A stretch of DNA of 9,110 nt from Thermococcaceae archaeon (GTDB taxonomy: Archaea > Methanobacteriota_B > Thermococci > Thermococcales > Thermococcaceae). The notes beneath the pieces were generated by a model that was not told where the DNA came from, made no database searches, and was given only the letters and a program-made list of their open reading frames with translations. Where the stretch lies: positions 1 through 9,110 of the forward strand of contig JALSON010000271.1 in assembly GCA_026986455.1 (NCBI GenBank). The letters are read 5' to 3'. The position numbers and the translations under genes were made by a program. This document shows positions 7,030-9,110 of the stretch, piece after piece (the stretch's first letter is position 1; each line of letters begins with the position of its first letter).

Positions 7030-7526
7030 TATTTTTTCACATCTTCTTGGATCTCGGAAGGGTGCTGTATTCTGCCTGTTTTTACGAGGTGTTTTGCTAC
7101 ATCCGCGGCGAATTTTTCTTCATCTATTTTATCCGGATGATCCTCGTTTCTTTTCAATGAACTCTCAATAGCAGCCATTACCGCGTACCCTATTTCTTCA
7201 TCGTACATGCTGGTTGGCCGCTTCTTCAATGTTTTTTTTGCGATGACGTAGGGTATGATTACTCTTGCCAGTTCGTGTGCTAATAATGTGGGTGTTTTTT
7301 CATAATGAACTTTTTTTTCATGCAGTGGGCTTATTGACCTCCCGTAGAGTTTTTCAACCACTTTATCTTGTAAGTCTTCCCCTGTGATTTTTTTAATATT
7401 GTCTTTTATATTTCCTTCCAGCGGAACACTATGACCTATAAATCTGCTCACCCACCACAGGGGAACCCCCAACTCTGCCGCAACTTCCTCATGTGTTTTT
7501 TTCTTCTTTTTTCCAAAGAGCACCAT
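7029..7526 (-). CDS. Unknown 165-residue protein with a possible helix-turn-helix
   Basis: I do not recognise the family. After a basic start (FGKKKKK), residues 11-31 (THEEVAAELGVPLWWVSRFI) resemble a helix-turn-helix: a first helix, a turn around ELGVP, and a recognition-like second helix. The rest is helical and highly charged, with no cysteine and no clear membrane span, although TLLAHELARVIIPYVIA (about 80-96) is quite hydrophobic. ATG 7526 has the ribosome binding site GGGGGTGA, which overlaps the TGA stop of the upstream gene six bases away. The 3' end overlaps the next gene by one base. DNA binding is inferred from the motif alone. As the middle gene of an otherwise unknown operon, it could equally be a structural or adaptor protein. 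Confidence 0.75.
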   Translation of the reverse strand: MVLFGKKKKKTHEEVAAELGVPLWWVSRFIGHSVPLEGNIKDNIKKITGEDLQDKVVEKLYGRSISPLHEKKVHYEKTPTLLAHELARVIIPYVIAKKTLKKRPTSMYDEEIGYAVMAAIESSLKRNEDHPDKIDEEKFAADVAKHLVKTGRIQHPSEIQEDVKK

Positions 7527-7532
7527 TATTTT

Positions 7533-8881
7533 TCACCCCCAGTTAATATTTGGATTTGGAATGTTCTGTGTTTGTTGCAGGGTACTTCCTGAACATACAC
7601 GTATGTAATCTCCTCCTGTGTGTACCTCGCAGGCACTTCTGATATCGTAGATGTCTACTTTCAGCGTGTCTGTCGGCACATATGTTGCCAAGAACGTCGT
7701 TGCTCCAACGATGGCCCCGGTTATCTGACCCACAGTTCCGCACATACTCAGCTTTGAAGACTTCTTTCTGAGTTCATCATATTCTTTTTGTACTTCATCT
7801 GCGGCAGCTTTTATTGCACTTTCCTGTTTTCTTACTACTTCCAGCGTTTTATCTACGGCTTTTTTGCATTGTCCGGGGTTGCCGCCCTGGTAGCACACAT
7901 TCGAAATGCTCTCAATCGACATCTCCAGGGCTTTTGCAGCATCGTCCTGCCCCCCGAGTTCCAGGATCTTTTGAATTTTTGAGAGGTTTGCTTTGAGCTC
8001 TTCCACGTTTTTCAAGGTCTTATCTCCTATGCCATTGCTCCCAACTACAATTTTCTTTGCATCGGTGTTCTTTAGGGCCTCAAAGATTCCTGTTGCACCT
8101 TCGAATATTTCCCCACTCATACCAATTGATCGTTCAAGCTCCATTATTCTGGAGGCTGCTTTCGTATATCTTATGTAATCGATCCCTGTAGCCGTTGCAA
8201 TGCTTAATACAGGTATGACTCTTGAAATTCCCGGCTGTTCTGTTGGGAATAACCGGTATGTAATGTAGTTTGACGCGAATGGTACTCCCGGTCCAAGCCA
8301 ACAAGCGAGTGACCCCCTTGCCACATCTGTTATTGCCTGCCATGCCGTCATACCTGCTGTGAAGAATCCCACTGCTCCAGCGCAGATAAATGTTGCGCCC
8401 ATGCACGAGAAGCCCCATGCCAAATACGCTGGGTGGAGCGGGTTTGTTAGTTGCTCTATTCTTTTCTCGTACTTTGCTTTGCCGTAATCCGAGATACATT
8501 CTGAACCTTTCATTGTCAGCGCTATGTTGTATTTATTATAGCTGGCGATGCCTCTTTCTTTGATGTAATTGGAGACATCTGAGCACGTTTTGTCTCTCCA
8601 TTTTTCAGCATCCTCCACCCACACCCTCGGCTTTCCGTCCTTGAACTCTATCATGAAGTCGTAGTCCGTCATACTCGCAGGTCCTCCCTTCTTCGCGTAG
8701 TAAACAAGTTTAGAACCGACATCGTAGTCCAGTTGTATTCCGTCGTCTCGAAGCCTTTGCTGTTCTTGTTCCCCACTCCATCGCAAGGGTCTTTCTCCGG
8801 ATCTACCGCCGCCTGCATCACCGACCTCGCCACGTCCTTGCCAAGTTCATCGCCTTGCGGAGGGGTGAAGATTGGTACCAC
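7533..8881 (-). pseudogene. Unknown membrane/coiled-coil protein, reading frame broken near the 5' end
   Basis: I do not recognise this protein. The main frame covers 7533 to at least 8786 (417 residues if a TTG were used). It has hydrophobic segments at about 119-147 and 187-201, a helical, probably coiled-coil region at about 256-345, a third hydrophobic segment at about 350-370 and a Cys-containing tail. About ten cysteines, several in pairs (VCYQGGNPGQC), suggest disulfides in exported parts. The TTG has no ribosome binding site, and upstream this frame reads as Gly/Arg-rich nonsense. From 8881 (GTG) a different frame gives protein-like sequence (FTPPQGDELGKDVARSVMQ) and runs on to a stop at 8669. 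One base missing, for example in the GGGG run at 8771-8774, would join the two into about 449 residues. This could be a real mutation, a sequencing error or recoding. The gene heads an operon of three. Confidence 0.65.
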
Positions 8882-8904
8882 CCTTTTCTATACTCTCACA
8901 AACC

Positions 8905-8918
8905 CTAAAAAAGCTTTC
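8905..8918 (-). promoter_or_regulatory. Probable promoter of the three-gene operon
   Basis: On the minus strand GAAAGCTTTTTTAG resembles a BRE plus a T-rich TATA box centred about 29 bases before the GTG at 8881. Transcription would then begin almost at that GTG, giving a leaderless or near-leaderless message. This agrees with the poor ribosome binding site and with a stop codon three codons upstream in the same frame. Confidence 0.4.
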
Positions 8919-8992
8919 CCGGTGTTGATGACCGGAGATTTCCGATGGAGGATCGTTAAGTTTGAGAACTTCCTTTTTGTCAAAAAATGCTA

Positions 8993-9007
8993 AAAAATCA
9001 TTTAAAC
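8993..9007 (+). promoter_or_regulatory. Probable promoter of the gene at the right edge
   Basis: AAAAATCATTTAAAC on the plus strand fits an A-rich BRE followed by a TATA-like ATTTAAAC. A start site about 25 bases downstream (about 9026-9030) would give a leader of roughly 10 bases carrying the AGGGG at 9029-9033. It is divergent from the operon at 8881. Confidence 0.35.
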
Positions 9008-9034
9008 CTCAACACCTCTGCATTATGTAGGGGA

Positions 9035-9110
9035 ATGGTGGTGTTTCGGGTTGAAGTTCATCCCAAGGTGATAAAATCCGCTCCCAAGGTTCTAAAACCC
9101 GCACATATAA
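9035..9110 (+). CDS. 5' end of a gene, possibly RelE-like toxin, cut by the window edge
   Basis: The frame from ATG 9035 stays open to the edge and gives about 25 residues (FRVEVHPKVIKSAPKVLKP and a few more). GTG 9041 is the likelier start, because AGGGG at 9029-9033 lies 7 bases upstream of it but only one base from the ATG. The beginning resembles the first beta strand and helix of RelE/ParE-type mRNA interferases (aromatic, then V-x-V/I-x-P, then a Lys-rich helix), but too little is visible to decide. No antitoxin gene is seen upstream; if present it would lie beyond the edge. An unusual 21-base tandem repeat sits inside the frame. Confidence 0.4.
   Translation, partial: MVVFRVEVHPKVIKSAPKVLKPAHI
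9061..9102 (+). repeat. Two 21-base tandem repeats
   Basis: The unit TCCCAAGGT followed by two variable bases and TAAAA-Y-CCGC occurs at 9061-9081 and again at 9082-9102, with 18 of 21 bases identical. The length is a multiple of three, so it encodes a duplicated seven-residue unit (PKVIKSA, PKVLKPA) in the partial gene starting near 9035. Confidence 0.75.

Noticed and set aside
7264..7278. HELAR in the 165-residue protein as a zinc metalloprotease motif
   Set aside because: The HExxH motif needs a second histidine, but the residue is Arg, and no third zinc ligand is evident.
8768..8774. Programmed -1 frameshift site at the GGGG run
   Set aside because: The local sequence does not fit the X-XXY-YYZ slippery pattern and no obvious downstream pseudoknot was seen; a lost base is simpler, although not proven.

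Overview
The window looks like the chromosome of a hyperthermophilic euryarchaeon of the order Thermococcales (Thermococcus or a close relative). This rests on a Thermococcales-type PCNA, an archaeal GINS subunit, the archaeal elongation factor TFS, a hyperthermophile-type Prx6-like peroxiredoxin with three characteristic cysteines, GGTGAT-like ribosome binding sites and TATA-box promoters. The genus is inferred from protein resemblance only.

Layout, left to right. (1) Positions 2-1156, plus strand: the 3' part of a gene for a beta-rich, probably exported protein of unknown function; its start lies outside the window. (2) Positions 1157-1212: a T-rich, convergent terminator zone. (3) Positions 1213-1857, minus strand: a peroxiredoxin with its own TATA promoter. 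(4) Positions 1858-2074: an intergenic stretch holding that promoter, a T-rich terminator and one very short doubtful ORF. (5) Positions 2075-5833, minus strand: a tightly packed, probably co-transcribed run in the order TFS, a 65-residue unknown protein, PCNA, GINS51 and a molybdopterin (Mo/W) oxidoreductase. The steps between them are an 8-base overlap, a 23-base overlap, a 26-base gap and a short overlap. (6) Positions 5902-8881, minus strand: a second tight operon of three unrecognised genes. They are a membrane/coiled-coil protein with an apparent frameshift near its 5' end, a 165-residue protein with a possible helix-turn-helix, and a 375-residue charged helical protein. (7) Positions 8882-9034: a divergent promoter region. 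(8) From about 9035 to the right edge, plus strand: the first codons of a gene whose product faintly resembles a RelE-type toxin.

How it fits together. TFS rescues backtracked RNA polymerase, PCNA is the sliding clamp and GINS51 is part of the replicative helicase complex, so region 5 is an information-processing operon. The molybdopterin enzyme at its 3' end is an unexpected metabolic rider that overlaps the GINS gene. The peroxiredoxin downstream is a separately promoted oxidative-stress gene. The three-gene operon upstream of TFS looks like accessory DNA: no recognisable families, lower GC in much of it, an abrupt composition change inside one gene, a damaged or recoded reading frame, and a possible toxin gene next to it. 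No integrase, transposase, attachment site, tRNA, rRNA or CRISPR array is visible, so its mobile origin is inference only.
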